Positions 16,728 to 26,096 of a stretch of 64,000 nucleotides of DNA are shown here, in pieces. The stretch is from Microbacterium halotolerans (GTDB lineage Bacteria; Actinomycetota; Actinomycetes; Actinomycetales; Microbacteriaceae), in NCBI RefSeq assembly GCF_003569805.1, contig NZ_KZ984054.1:229856-293855 (forward strand), written 5' to 3'. Each line of letters opens with the position of its first letter. Positions within the stretch are counted from its first letter, which is position 1. The translations under genes were made by a program, and so were the position numbers. The notes beneath the pieces are model-generated. The model was not told where the DNA came from, ran no database searches, and saw only the letters and a program-made list of their open reading frames with translations.

Positions 16728-17984
16728 GTGACTACCCGCAGCCTCGGCCGACTCCGTCGCACCGACTTTCCCTACTACGCGGCGCATCCGGATGCCGTGT
16801 ACCTCGATTCCGGAGCGACATCGCAGCGTCCCGAGACCGTCATCTCCGCTGAGACGGACTTCGTCGGGGCCGACTACGCGGCCGTGCATCGCGGTTCGTC
16901 CGTCGCCACGGGCGAGGCGACGTGGGCGTTCGAGACGGCGCGCGAGCGGGTCGCCGCGTTCATCGGCGCAGGCGAGCGGGAGCTGGTCTGGACCGCAGGC
17001 GCCACGGATGCGATCAACATGATCGCGCTCGGGATCTCCGATGCCTCGCTCGGCCTGGGAAGCGCGGATCTCGCACTCTCGGCGGGCGACGAGATCGTCG
17101 TCACCGAGGCGGAGCACCACGCCAACCTCATCCCGTGGCAGCGACTCGCCGCCCGCACGGGCGCCGTGCTGCGTCATGTCGCAGTCGATGCCGACGGACT
17201 GTGGTCGCTGGACGGGATGCGCCGCGAAGTCTCACCCCGCACCCGGCTGATCTCCTTCCCGCACGTGTCCAACGTCACGGGTCAGATCGCGCCCGTCGCA
17301 GACATCGTGGGGCTGGCGGCAGAGGTCGGTGCGCTCACGGTGCTGGATGCCTGTCAGTCGGTGCCGCACATGCCTGTTGACTTCTCGACGCTCGGCGTCG
17401 ACTTCGCGGCGTTCTCCGCGCACAAGATGCTGGGCCCGACCGGCATCGGCGCGCTGTACGGTCGCGCCGAGCTGCTGGATGTGCTCCCGCCGGCACGCAC
17501 GGGCGGATCGATGATCACCACCGTGACGATGGAGCATGCGGAGTTCCTGCCGGCGCCGAACCGTTTCGAGGCGGGAACTCAGCCCGTTTCCCAAGCCATC
17601 GGCTTCGGTGCGGCGGTCGACTACCTCGCCTCGCTGGGTATGAGCGACGTGCGTTCGCACGAGGAGGGAATCGCAGAAGCGCTGGTGGAGACGGTGACCC
17701 GTACCCCCGGCGTTCGTCTCATCGGGCCGGCACCCGGCGACGAGCGCGCAGCCATCGCCAGCGTGATCGTCGACGGCGTGCACGCCCACGACGTCGGCCA
17801 GTTCCTCGACGACAGGGGAGTGACCATCCGGACGGGGCATCACTGCGCGCAGCCGCTGCACCGCGCGCTCGGTGTACCGGCGACCGTGCGCGCCAGTGCG
17901 TCCGTCTACACCGACCTCGACGACGTCGCCCGCTTCGGCGAAGCGCTCGGCGAGGTGCGCGACTACTTCGGAGTGACAGCATGA
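16728..17984 (+). CDS. sufS: Cysteine desulfurase, SufS-like
   Basis: A 418-aa PLP-dependent class V aminotransferase-fold enzyme that takes sulfur from cysteine for Fe-S cluster assembly. The PLP lysine is K233 in SAHKMLGPTGIG, the catalytic cysteine is C373 in TGHHCAQPLHRA, and TEAEHHANLIPWQ holds the PLP-stacking His. GTG 16728. Its stop overlaps the sufU start (ATGA, 17981-17984), so the desulfurase and its sulfur acceptor are coupled. The rest of the SUF machinery (sufBCD) is not in this window, so this pair is separated from it or is a second copy. Confidence 0.9.
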   Translation: MTTRSLGRLRRTDFPYYAAHPDAVYLDSGATSQRPETVISAETDFVGADYAAVHRGSSVATGEATWAFETARERVAAFIGAGERELVWTAGATDAINMIALGISDASLGLGSADLALSAGDEIVVTEAEHHANLIPWQRLAARTGAVLRHVAVDADGLWSLDGMRREVSPRTRLISFPHVSNVTGQIAPVADIVGLAAEVGALTVLDACQSVPHMPVDFSTLGVDFAAFSAHKMLGPTGIGALYGRAELLDVLPPARTGGSMITTVTMEHAEFLPAPNRFEAGTQPVSQAIGFGAAVDYLASLGMSDVRSHEEGIAEALVETVTRTPGVRLIGPAPGDERAAIASVIVDGVHAHDVGQFLDDRGVTIRTGHHCAQPLHRALGVPATVRASASVYTDLDDVARFGEALGEVRDYFGVTA

Positions 17985-18421
17985 GCGGACTCGACGACCT
18001 CTATCGCGAGCTCATCCTCGACCATTCACGCGACCCGCAGGGGAAGGGTGACCCACAGGCGGAGGCGCACTCTCACCATGAGCTGAACCCGTCGTGCGGT
18101 GACGAGATCACCATGGGCGCGACCGTCGACGAGGACGGCGCGATCGCATCGCTGCACTGGGAAGGGCAGGGGTGCAGCATCTCGATGGCGTCCGCGTCCG
18201 TGATGAGCGATCTGCTTGCAGGTGCAAGCCGTGACGAGGCCCTTGCGCGCATCGACGAGTTCCGCGAGATGCTGCGCTCCCGCGGCTCAGTCGAGCCATC
18301 GGAACGGCTGGAGGACGCCGCTGCGTTCCAGGGCGTCGCCAAGTACGTCATGCGCATCAAATGCGCAATGCTCGGCTGGGTTGCGCTCGAGGCGTGCCTG
18401 ATGGAATCGGCTGCGACGTGA
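17981..18421 (+). CDS. sufU: SufU-type sulfur acceptor / Fe-S assembly protein
   Basis: A 146-aa SufU/IscU-like protein. The three zinc/sulfur-binding cysteines are C39 (NPSCGDE), C65 (GQGCSIS) and C128 (RIKCAMLGW), with Asp41 as the likely fourth ligand. The loop between the second and third Cys is longer than in IscU, as expected for SufU. It receives persulfide from SufS by zinc-ligand swapping. The ATGA overlap with sufS supports stoichiometric expression. Confidence 0.93.
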   Translation: MSGLDDLYRELILDHSRDPQGKGDPQAEAHSHHELNPSCGDEITMGATVDEDGAIASLHWEGQGCSISMASASVMSDLLAGASRDEALARIDEFREMLRSRGSVEPSERLEDAAAFQGVAKYVMRIKCAMLGWVALEACLMESAAT

Positions 18422-18428
18422 GCTGGTG

Positions 18429-19316
18429 TCAGTCCTGAGCAGGACGCTCCGGCACGCGCGCCATGATCTCCTGAGAGACGGTGGCGACGAGAGTCCCGTC
18501 TCTCGAGTACAGCCGTCCGATGCTGAGACCGCGGCCCCCGCCCGAGTTCGGCGACTCCTGCACGTAGAGCATCCATTCGTCGGCGGCGACCGAACGGTGC
18601 CACCAGATCGCGTGGTCGAGGCTCGCGACGTTCAGGCCGGGCGTCGCCCATGGCACGCCGTTCGCGCGCAGCACCGGCTCCTGGATCGTGAAGTCGCTGA
18701 GGTAGGCGAGAGCGGCTCGATGCAGGGTCTGATCGCCGCCGAGGCGTGAGCGCACGCGCGTCCACACCGTCTGGCGAGGCGTCGCCTCGTCTACCTGCAG
18801 CCAGATGTCTCCGGCGGTGTGCCGCACCTCGACGGGGTTGTCGAGCAGCAGCCTGCCCGACATCGGATGCGTCGCGTAGGTCTCGGCGGGGTCGGGCAGG
18901 TCCTCGGGCTCCGGCAGGCCCTCCGGCATCGGAACCTGGTGCGAGGGGCCCGGGTCGTCGTCCTGGAACGACGCGATGGCGGAGAAGATCGGTGTGCCGT
19001 TCTGGTAGGCCTGTACGGCGCGGCGGGCGAACGAGCGACCGTCGTGGATGCGCGAGACGGCGAACGTGACGGGCTCGGATGCATTGCCCGGGCGCAGGAA
19101 GTAGCCGTGGAAGGAGTGCGGCTGGCGGGGTTTCTCGAGCGTGCGCGAAGCGGCTATCACCGACTGACCCAGCACCTGGCCGCCGAAGATACGGCCCAAC
19201 GGCATCGGCTGCGACCGGCCGACGAAGATGTCGCTCGATGTTCTGGCTCCTGGCTCCTCGAGATCGAGGTACTCGCGCAGCCGGGACACGGGGTCGGTCG
19301 AAGGCGTCTCGCTCAC
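18429..19316 (-). CDS. tesB: Acyl-CoA thioesterase II (TesB-like)
   Basis: A 295-aa double-hotdog thioesterase. N-terminal domain: GRIFGGQVLGQSVIAAS and HSFHGYFLRPGN; C-terminal domain: NVASLDHAIWWHR with the catalytic Asp, then GRGLSIGRLYSRDGTLVATVSQE. It hydrolyses medium- to long-chain acyl-CoA. GTG 19316 is chosen by family length (about 285-295 aa); a start at 19406 would add 30 low-conservation residues. It converges on sufU with only 7 bp between, and no terminator is visible there. Confidence 0.92.
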   Translation of the reverse strand: MSETPSTDPVSRLREYLDLEEPGARTSSDIFVGRSQPMPLGRIFGGQVLGQSVIAASRTLEKPRQPHSFHGYFLRPGNASEPVTFAVSRIHDGRSFARRAVQAYQNGTPIFSAIASFQDDDPGPSHQVPMPEGLPEPEDLPDPAETYATHPMSGRLLLDNPVEVRHTAGDIWLQVDEATPRQTVWTRVRSRLGGDQTLHRAALAYLSDFTIQEPVLRANGVPWATPGLNVASLDHAIWWHRSVAADEWMLYVQESPNSGGGRGLSIGRLYSRDGTLVATVSQEIMARVPERPAQD

Positions 19317-19429
19317 GGGAGCCAGTCTATGCGCCGGCAGGGTCTGTTGATTCAGACGGAACCTGCCCGCCGGGCGGCGGCGCATCCGAGCGGGCTCAAC
19401 GCCCAATCGTTGCCGGATAGGCTGGCGGG

Positions 19430-20086
19430 ATGGCCGCTCGACTGATCTTTCCCGACTCGGAGTCGGCGCGGGACGCGCTGACGTTCGCTGGGAGGGCGGA
19501 GCAAGCGGGGGCAGACGGGGTCAGGCTGCAGGCGGGCGGGGGAGTGCTCGCCATGACGAGCGCGGCACTCGCCCCGCAGGGCCTGCTCGACCGCACGCCG
19601 ACTGTGCTGGCGATGCGGGCGCTGCGCGTCGATCCTGAGCTGGAGTGCGACTTCGTCGTCGCATCGCTCGGGGAGACGGAGGACTCCGCTCAGCTCGCGC
19701 TGCCGGACACGGCGCTCGCTCCGGCGTGGGCAGGGGTCGCTCCGCCGCGCGGCGGCTGGGAGCAGTACGGGGAGATCGCTGCCGCGACCCTCGCCGCCCG
19801 TGCCCAGTGGGGCATCTCGGCCGTGGCGCACCAGCTGCCGGACAGCCCGGGCGAGGAGATCGTCCGCACGGTGCGCGGCGCCGTGTGGGGCGAGGCGGAC
19901 GACGACGTGCTGTCGCTCCCGCGCGGCGTCGCATTCGCGGCGTTCGCATTCGGGTTCATCGCAGGCGAGGAGACCGCACGCGTGACGACATCCGGGCGCT
20001 GGACCAGGGTTTCCCTCGCCCGCGGCCACGTGCTCTCCCGCGGCCCGGCGGCATCCGGTCTCACGCAGGTCAGAAGCACCGGCTGA
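19430..20086 (+). CDS. Conserved-looking hypothetical protein
   Basis: A 218-aa Ala-rich soluble protein with strong actinobacterial codon bias. It opens with RLIFPDSESARDALTFAGRA and has PPRGGWEQYGEIAAATLAA near the middle, followed by a mildly hydrophobic GVAFAAFAFGFIAGEE segment that looks like a buried helix. No catalytic motif is recognised. ATG 19430 follows a weak ribosome binding site. It is divergent from tesB by about 110 bp. Confidence 0.75.
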   Translation: MAARLIFPDSESARDALTFAGRAEQAGADGVRLQAGGGVLAMTSAALAPQGLLDRTPTVLAMRALRVDPELECDFVVASLGETEDSAQLALPDTALAPAWAGVAPPRGGWEQYGEIAAATLAARAQWGISAVAHQLPDSPGEEIVRTVRGAVWGEADDDVLSLPRGVAFAAFAFGFIAGEETARVTTSGRWTRVSLARGHVLSRGPAASGLTQVRSTG

Positions 20087-20105
20087 CGGCCGCGCTTCAG
20101 CTCGT

Positions 20106-20171
20106 GAAGTGCCCCAACATGGTCCGAGACGGCGCCCAGACCGGGGCATCTCGACGAGCCCGAGGCACTTC
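20106..20171. repeat. Imperfect inverted repeat between convergent genes
   Basis: GAAGTGCC at 20106-20113 and GGCACTTC at 20164-20171 are exact complements around a GC-rich 50-nt centre that can fold further. It lies between the convergent hypothetical gene and the globin gene, so it could terminate both. It has no T-tract. Confidence 0.4.
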
Positions 20172-20176
20172 GGCAG

Positions 20177-20581
20177 TCAGCGCTCGGGGGTGGGGTCGAA
20201 GGTGTTGACCAGGGAGTGGGCAGCGCGGTTGAGGTAGTCCCAGAGGGTCTGCTCGTGCAGGGGCGGGAGGTCGAGGGCGTCGACTGCCGCGCGCATGTGG
20301 GCGAGCCAGCGGTCGCGGGCCTCGGGGTTCACATGGAACCCGCCGTGGCGCATGCGCAGCCGCGGGTGGCCGCGCTGCTCGCTGTAGGCCTTCGGGCCGC
20401 CCCAGTACTGCTCGAGGAACATCAGCAGGCGCTCCTCGGCCGGGCCCAGGTCCTCCTCCGGATACATCGGACGCAGCACCGGATCATCGGCCACGCCTCG
20501 ATAGAACTCGTGCACCAGTCGGGCGAACGTCTCGCGCCCGCCCACCTGGTCGTAGAAGCTCTCCTGCTCCTCCACGGTCAT
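20177..20581 (-). CDS. glbO: Truncated hemoglobin, group II (TrHbO)
   Basis: A 134-aa 2-over-2 globin. The proximal heme His is H79 in [10 protein letters not shown], the group II Trp G8 is W92 in RDRWLAHM, and the B/C region ([17 protein letters not shown]) provides the distal Tyr residues. Relatives bind O2 and react with NO or peroxide. ATG 20581 overlaps the pepN stop (ATGA), so it is translated with the aminopeptidase. A longer frame starting at 20782 lies inside pepN and is rejected. Confidence 0.95.
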   Translation of the reverse strand: MTVEEQESFYDQVGGRETFARLVHEFYRGVADDPVLRPMYPEEDLGPAEERLLMFLEQYWGGPKAYSEQRGHPRLRMRHGGFHVNPEARDRWLAHMRAAVDALDLPPLHEQTLWDYLNRAAHSLVNTFDPTPER

Positions 20582-23127
20582 TCCGCGTCGCGCGCCTGTG
20601 CGTTCAGCGCGCGTTCCACACCGGCGAGGCATTCGTGCACGAGCCGGCGCAGCGCCGCCGGTGCATCGGAGTGGGTGCTCAACCAGGTGCGCGTCGCATC
20701 GCGCAGCTCGATGCTCGCAAGAGGCGCGGGGTAGAGCAGCTCGATCAGGTACGACGCGATCTGATAGGTGCGGCTCTCCCATATCGGCAGCAGCATGTCG
20801 AAGTAGCGGGGCACGAACTCGTCGAGCGCGTCGCGCGTGGCCGGATGCACGAAGCCGGCGGCCGCGGATCGGACGATGGTGTTCGGGAGTTCGTCGCGCT
20901 CGACCAGCGATTCCCAGGCGGCGCGCTTCGCTTCAGCCGTGGGCAGTGCGGCGCGGGCTCTGGCGGCCAGCTCTGCGCCCGAAGCCGTGTTGTCGTCGGC
21001 CAGTGCAGCATCGATCTCGGCGTCACCGGCGAGACCGCCTGCCGCGAGGGAGATGAGCAGCTGCCACGACAGATCGGTGTCGATCTGGAGGCCGTCGATG
21101 TCGACGGCGCCGTCGCGGATGCCCTTCACCGTCGCCCAGTGGTCGCGGTGGGACGCGGCGCTGGCGAACGCGGTTGCGAGCTGCAGCTGCACGTCGCTGC
21201 CTGCCGCTGCCTGCCTGAGCAGCAGCCAGAGGCCGTCTGCGACCCGGCGGCGCGACGACTCGCGCGACTCGGGCGCCACGTAGGAGTTCGCCGCGAGCTG
21301 CAGCTGCGAGAGCGTGGTGCGAATCGTCGTCGACTCGGTCTCGGCGGCGATGTTACGCAGCACCAGATCGATGTACTCGCTGGCCGGAGTCTCGCCGTCG
21401 CGCACCTGATCCCATGCCGCACCCCAGACGAGCGAGCGGGCGAGGGGATCCGCGATGTCGGAGAGATGCTCGATGGCGGTGTCGAGGCTGACATCGTCGA
21501 GTCGGATCTTCGCGTAGGCGAGATCCTCGTCGTTGAGCAGCACGAGTGCGGGGCGTCGACGGCTCTTCAGCTCGTCGACGTTCGTCACATCGCCGTCCAC
21601 GTCGATCTCGGCGTAGTGCGTGCGCACGAGCGATCCGCCGTTGAGGTCGTAGAACCCGATACCGAGCCGGTGCGGACGAATAGTGGGGTAGTCGGCCGGT
21701 GCCGTCTGCATCACGGCGAACCGCGTGATGGAGCCGTCGACGTCAGCCTCGACGATCGGCGACAGCGTGTTGACACCGGCCGTCTCGAGCCACTTCGCCG
21801 ACCAGGCGGACAGATCGCGACCGCTGGTCGCTTCGAGTTCGACCAGCAGGTCGCGCAGAGTCGTGTTGCCGAACGCGTGCTTGCGGAAGTAGGCCCCGAC
21901 ACCGGCGAAGAAGGCGTCGATTCCGACGTAGGCGGCGAGCTGCTTGAGCACGGAGCCGCCCTTGGCATACGTGATGCCGTCGAAGTTGACCTGGACGTCC
22001 TCCAGATCACCGATCTCGGCCACGACGGGGTGCGTCGACGGCAGCTGGTCCTGCCGGTACGCCCACGTCTTCTCCATCGCGTTGAACGTCGTCCACGCGC
22101 CCTCCCACTCGGTGGCCTCGGCGGTGGCGATCGTCGACGCCCACTCGGCGAACGACTCGTTCAACCACAGGTCGTTCCACCACGTCATCGTGACGAGATC
22201 GCCGAACCACATGTGCGCCAGCTCGTGCAGGATCGTCACCACGCGCCGCTCGCGCACCGCGTCGGAGACCTTGCTGCGGAAGACGTAGGCCTCGGTGAAC
22301 GTCACCGCGCCGGCATTCTCCATGGCGCCGGCATTGAACTCCGGCACGAACATCTGGTCGTACTTGGCGAACGGGTACTCGACGCCGAACTTCTCCTCGT
22401 AGTAGGCGAATCCCTGGCGCGTCTTGTCGAAGATGTACTCGGCGTCGACGTCGTCCCACAGGCTCCTGCGCGCGAACACGCCGAGCGGGATCACGCGGCC
22501 GGACGAGCTGGTCAGCTCCGAGCGGGTGACTTCGTACGGACCGGCGACCAGAGCGGTGATGTACGAGGAGATCCGCGGCGTCGGCTCGAAGCCCCACGTG
22601 GCCGTCTCGCGGTCGTCGTGAGGGATCGGCTCGGGGGCCGGCTGATTCGAGATGACCTGCCACGCGGACGGCGCGGTCACCGTGAACTGGAACGTGGCTT
22701 TGAGATCGGGCTGCTCGAACACGGCGAACACGCGCCGTGAGTCCGGCACCTCGAACTGCGAGTACAGGTAGACCTCGCCGTCGACCGGATCGACGAAGCG
22801 ATGCAGCCCCTCACCGGTGTTGGTGTAGGCGCAGTCGGCGTCGACGACGAGCTCGTTCTCCGCGGCGAGACCGTCGAGGCGGATGCGCGAATCGGCATAC
22901 ACCTCGCTGGGCTCGAGCTGGCGGCCGTTGAGCGTGATCTCGTTCACGCTCGTCGCGATCAGGTCGATGAACGTCGAGGCGCCCTCGGTCGCGGCGAATC
23001 GCACGACGCTGCGCGATCCGAACAGTTCGGCTCCCCTGGTCAGGTTGAGCGTCACCTCGTACGACTGCGTGTCGACGACTGAGCGGCGCTCCTGCGCCTC
23101 CACTCTGGTGAGGTTCTCTCCAGGCAC
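20578..23127 (-). CDS. pepN: Aminopeptidase N (M1 family)
   Basis: An 849-aa zinc metallo-aminopeptidase. The substrate-recognition motif GAMEN and the zinc motif [10 protein letters not shown], followed 18 residues later by Glu in WLNESFAEW, are intact; the catalytic Tyr region follows. N-terminal beta-saddle and a C-terminal helical ERAP1_C-like domain complete the usual four-domain layout. GTG 23127 is preferred to the far upstream ATG because AGAGGGAG lies 5 nt before it and family members begin with GENLTR. It is coupled to glbO downstream. Confidence 0.96.
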   Translation of the reverse strand: MPGENLTRVEAQERRSVVDTQSYEVTLNLTRGAELFGSRSVVRFAATEGASTFIDLIATSVNEITLNGRQLEPSEVYADSRIRLDGLAAENELVVDADCAYTNTGEGLHRFVDPVDGEVYLYSQFEVPDSRRVFAVFEQPDLKATFQFTVTAPSAWQVISNQPAPEPIPHDDRETATWGFEPTPRISSYITALVAGPYEVTRSELTSSSGRVIPLGVFARRSLWDDVDAEYIFDKTRQGFAYYEEKFGVEYPFAKYDQMFVPEFNAGAMENAGAVTFTEAYVFRSKVSDAVRERRVVTILHELAHMWFGDLVTMTWWNDLWLNESFAEWASTIATAEATEWEGAWTTFNAMEKTWAYRQDQLPSTHPVVAEIGDLEDVQVNFDGITYAKGGSVLKQLAAYVGIDAFFAGVGAYFRKHAFGNTTLRDLLVELEATSGRDLSAWSAKWLETAGVNTLSPIVEADVDGSITRFAVMQTAPADYPTIRPHRLGIGFYDLNGGSLVRTHYAEIDVDGDVTNVDELKSRRRPALVLLNDEDLAYAKIRLDDVSLDTAIEHLSDIADPLARSLVWGAAWDQVRDGETPASEYIDLVLRNIAAETESTTIRTTLSQLQLAANSYVAPESRESSRRRVADGLWLLLRQAAAGSDVQLQLATAFASAASHRDHWATVKGIRDGAVDIDGLQIDTDLSWQLLISLAAGGLAGDAEIDAALADDNTASGAELAARARAALPTAEAKRAAWESLVERDELPNTIVRSAAAGFVHPATRDALDEFVPRYFDMLLPIWESRTYQIASYLIELLYPAPLASIELRDATRTWLSTHSDAPAALRRLVHECLAGVERALNAQARDAE

Positions 23128-23296
23128 TGGGTCTCCCTCTGTGAAGAATCGGGGGATCCGAGGTGGGTAGCCCCGGCAACTGGTAAAGCCTAAGCGGTGC
23201 AGGTGAACTTCGGCTCCGGATGCGCCCAAACTCGATCCGGATGTCTGCTGAGCGAAGGCTGGTCGAGCCGGTCGCTGCGAGTGAGAGGATGACACG

Positions 23297-24481
23297 GTGA
23301 CCACCGGCATCGTTCCCTTCGCCTCGCCCGCCGCATGCGGCGGCGATCCTTTCGTCGAGACTCCTGTTGCGTATGACGCGCTGCTCCTGGCCAGCTTCGG
23401 CGGGCCGGAGGGACAGGACGACGTCCTCCCGTTCCTGCGCAACGTGACGCGAGGGCGCGGCATCCCGGACGAGCGTCTGGAGGCGGTCGCCGGGCACTAT
23501 CGTCACTTCGACGGGGTGAGTCCGATCAACCAGCAGAACCGCGAGCTGCTCGCTGCGCTGGAGGCGGAACTCGCGCGCCGCGGCATCGACCTGCCGGTGT
23601 ACTGGGGCAACCGCAACTGGGAGCCCTACGTGGAGGACGCCGTCGCCCGTGCCGCTGCGGACGGCCATCGCACGCTGCTCGGACTGGCAACGAGCGCGTA
23701 CAGCTCGTACTCCAGCGATCGCCAGTACCGCGAGGACTTCGCGCGAGCGCTGATCGAGACCGGCGTCGGCGAGGGCGACGACCCCGTCACGATCGACAAG
23801 GTGCGGCTGTTCTTCGACCACCCCGGCTTCGTCGAGCCCTTCTACGAGGGCGTGCGCGAGGCCGTCGAGGGATATCTCGCCGACGGCCTCGCGCCGGAAC
23901 AGATCCGCGTGCTGTTCGCGACGCATTCCATTCCGACCGATGATGCGAACCTCTCCGGTCCCCGCGACCGCGAGTGGCCGGAAGGCGGTGCCTATGCTGC
24001 CCAGCACACCGCCGTCGCGGAGCACATCATGCAGCGGCTCGCGCAGGAGGTGTCGGCCGCGAGCCGGGTCGGATGGGATCTCGTCTACCAGTCCCGCTCA
24101 GGCCCTCCGACGCAGCCGTGGCTGGAGCCCGACGTGAACGACCGCATCGCTGAGCTGCCAGGCGAGGGGATCAGGGCCGTCGCCGTGACGCCGCTCGGTT
24201 TCGTCAGCGACCACATGGAGGTGATGTGGGATCTCGACAATGAGGCGAAGGAGTCGGCTGAGGACGTCGGTCTGGCCTTCGTGCGCACACGGACGCCCGG
24301 CAGCCATCCGGCGTTCGTGTCGGGTCTGGTCGATCTCATCGAGGAGCGGTTGCACGGCACACCGGTGAGCGAACGCCCTCATATGACGGATCTCGGTCCG
24401 TGGTACGACGTGTGCCGGCCCGGCTGCTGCGTGAACGCGCGCATCGGTGCGAAGCCGGCCGCGGCCGGCCTCGAGCAGTGA
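23297..24481 (+). CDS. hemH: Coproporphyrin III ferrochelatase
   Basis: A 394-aa ferrochelatase (CpfC-type in actinobacteria), inserting Fe2+ into coproporphyrin III. Motifs include LLLASFGGPEG, YWGNRNWEPYVEDA, LFATHSIPTDD and the C-terminal VTPLGFVSDHMEVMWDLD with the catalytic His. Actinobacterial enzymes hold a 2Fe-2S cluster: three C-terminal Cys are present (373, 377, 378, CRPGCC), but the internal ligand position has Asp141 (YSSYSSDRQY) where Cys is expected. GTG 23297. Other heme genes are outside the window. A weak DtxR-like site lies upstream at 23180-23198. Confidence 0.95.
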   Translation: MTTGIVPFASPAACGGDPFVETPVAYDALLLASFGGPEGQDDVLPFLRNVTRGRGIPDERLEAVAGHYRHFDGVSPINQQNRELLAALEAELARRGIDLPVYWGNRNWEPYVEDAVARAAADGHRTLLGLATSAYSSYSSDRQYREDFARALIETGVGEGDDPVTIDKVRLFFDHPGFVEPFYEGVREAVEGYLADGLAPEQIRVLFATHSIPTDDANLSGPRDREWPEGGAYAAQHTAVAEHIMQRLAQEVSAASRVGWDLVYQSRSGPPTQPWLEPDVNDRIAELPGEGIRAVAVTPLGFVSDHMEVMWDLDNEAKESAEDVGLAFVRTRTPGSHPAFVSGLVDLIEERLHGTPVSERPHMTDLGPWYDVCRPGCCVNARIGAKPAAAGLEQ

Positions 24482-24501
24482 GCCGCACGAGATAGGGAAG
24501 A

Positions 24502-24996
24502 ATGCTGAGCATGCGCATCCACATCGCCACAGACCATGCCGGTCTGGAGTTCTCCACCCAGCTGCAGCAGCACCTCGCCTCGAGCGGCCACGAGGTCGTC
24601 GACCACGGCCCGGTCGAGTACGATCCGGTCGACGACTACCCGTCGTTCTGCATCCGGGCGGCACAGGCGGTCGTCACAGATCAGCGCGCGGGCGTCGAAG
24701 CCCTCGGTGTGGTGTTCGGAGGCTCGGGCAACGGTGAGCAGATCGCGGCGAACAAGGTCGCAGGCATCCGCGCCGCGCTGGTGTGGAACCTATCGACCGC
24801 GGAGCTGGCGCGCGAGCACAACGATGCCAACGTGATCTCGATCGGTGCGCGTCAGCACACCTTCGAGGAGGTCGTGTCCTTCATAGAACGCTTCATCGCC
24901 ACTCCGTTCTCCGGCGACGACCGTCACGCGCGCCGCATCGGGAAGATCGCGGCGTTCGAATCTGATGGTGCGCTCGATCCCGACCCGCGCGCGTAG
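24502..24996 (+). CDS. rpiB: Ribose-5-phosphate isomerase B
   Basis: A 164-aa RpiB/LacAB-family isomerase interconverting ribose 5-phosphate and ribulose 5-phosphate. HIATDHAGLEF binds the phosphate end; GGSGNGEQIAANKVAGIRAAL is the mycobacterial-type active-site loop in which Glu replaces the catalytic Cys of the E. coli enzyme. ATG 24502 or ATG 24511 may be used; AGGGAA lies just ahead of both. Ten bp separate it from the DNA glycosylase gene, so the two are probably co-transcribed. Confidence 0.95.
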   Translation: MLSMRIHIATDHAGLEFSTQLQQHLASSGHEVVDHGPVEYDPVDDYPSFCIRAAQAVVTDQRAGVEALGVVFGGSGNGEQIAANKVAGIRAALVWNLSTAELAREHNDANVISIGARQHTFEEVVSFIERFIATPFSGDDRHARRIGKIAAFESDGALDPDPRA

Positions 24997-25006
24997 GCAG
25001 GGCGCC

Positions 25007-26005
25007 GTGCCAGAGGGTCATTCCGTTCATCGCATCGCGAAGCAGTTCGACCGCAACTTCGTCGGACGCGCTGTCGCCGTGTCGAGCCCGCAGGGCAGGT
25101 TCGCTGAAGGCGCGGCCGTGCTCGACGGGCGGGAGCTCGTTGCGGCGCGTGCGGTGGGCAAGCAGATGTTTCTGGAGTTCTCCGGCGACGCCTGGCTGAG
25201 GGTGCATCTCGGTCTGTACGGTGCGTGGGACTTCGCCGGCGAGATCGAGATCGATCCGACGATCGCCAGCGCCAACGGTCGGATGGGCCAGACCAACCAG
25301 CGCGGCACCGATCTCGACGAGCCCGTCTTCGACGACGCGGGGGAGAACTCGCTGGCGTCGATCGGGGCCCCGCGGAAGACCCGCGCCCATGTGCGGATGT
25401 CGGAGCAGACCAAGGGCCTCGCCGACGAGTCCGACCAGTGGCCGCCTCCCGTGGTCGGCCAGGTGCGCGCACGGCTGATGACCGACTCGACCTGCGCAGA
25501 TCTGCGCGGACCGACCGCCTGCGCGGTCGAAGGCCCTGAGGAGATCCAAGCGGTGATCGACCGGCTGGGTCCCGACCCGCTCGTGGGCGGCCCCGCTGAG
25601 AACGAGCGGCGCTTCGTCGCGGCGGTGCGCCGCAGGGGAGTCGCGATCGGTCAGCTCCTGATGGACCAGTCCGTGGTGAGCGGCATCGGCAACGTCTACC
25701 GTGCGGAGATGCTCTTCCGTGCCGGAATCGACCCGCATGCGCCGGGCAGACAGGTGCCGGAGTCGGTGCTGCGCGAGCTGTGGCGCGACTGGGAGCGGCT
25801 GCTGCGCGTCGGCGTCGAGACCGGCCAGATGATGACGATGGACGGGCTCTCCGGCGACGCGTGGCGCCGCGCGATGGCCAGCCGCGACGACAGGCACTGG
25901 GTGTACCACCGTGCCGGCCTGCCGTGTCGCGTGTGCGGCACAGAGATCGTGCTGGAGGAGATGCAGGCGCGCAAGCTCTACTGGTGCCCGACCTGCCAGA
26001 GGTGA
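25007..26005 (+). CDS. Fpg/Nei family DNA glycosylase
   Basis: A 332-aa bifunctional glycosylase/AP lyase of base excision repair. After Met removal the N-terminus is PEGHSVHRIA, with Pro as nucleophile and Glu as catalytic partner, which fixes the GTG start at 25007 (AGGCAGGG upstream). A helix-two-turn-helix (QSVVSGIGNVYRAEMLFRAGI) and a C-terminal zinc finger (CRVCG to CPTCQ, four Cys) are complete. PEGH rather than PELPE places it nearer Nei2 than MutM. An insert of about 40 residues around 95-135 is longer than in E. coli Fpg. Confidence 0.93.
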   Translation: MPEGHSVHRIAKQFDRNFVGRAVAVSSPQGRFAEGAAVLDGRELVAARAVGKQMFLEFSGDAWLRVHLGLYGAWDFAGEIEIDPTIASANGRMGQTNQRGTDLDEPVFDDAGENSLASIGAPRKTRAHVRMSEQTKGLADESDQWPPPVVGQVRARLMTDSTCADLRGPTACAVEGPEEIQAVIDRLGPDPLVGGPAENERRFVAAVRRRGVAIGQLLMDQSVVSGIGNVYRAEMLFRAGIDPHAPGRQVPESVLRELWRDWERLLRVGVETGQMMTMDGLSGDAWRRAMASRDDRHWVYHRAGLPCRVCGTEIVLEEMQARKLYWCPTCQR

Positions 26006-26096
26006 GCGCGCGACGGACCGGACTGCTCCGGGTCGGGGCGCATCGGCATCGCCGCAACGGATATGACACGCGACGATCGAGACGAGGGGTGACCGG

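Noticed and set aside
20635..22740. 701-codon plus-strand frame
   Set aside because: Antisense to pepN, whose zinc motif and length leave no doubt which strand is coding.
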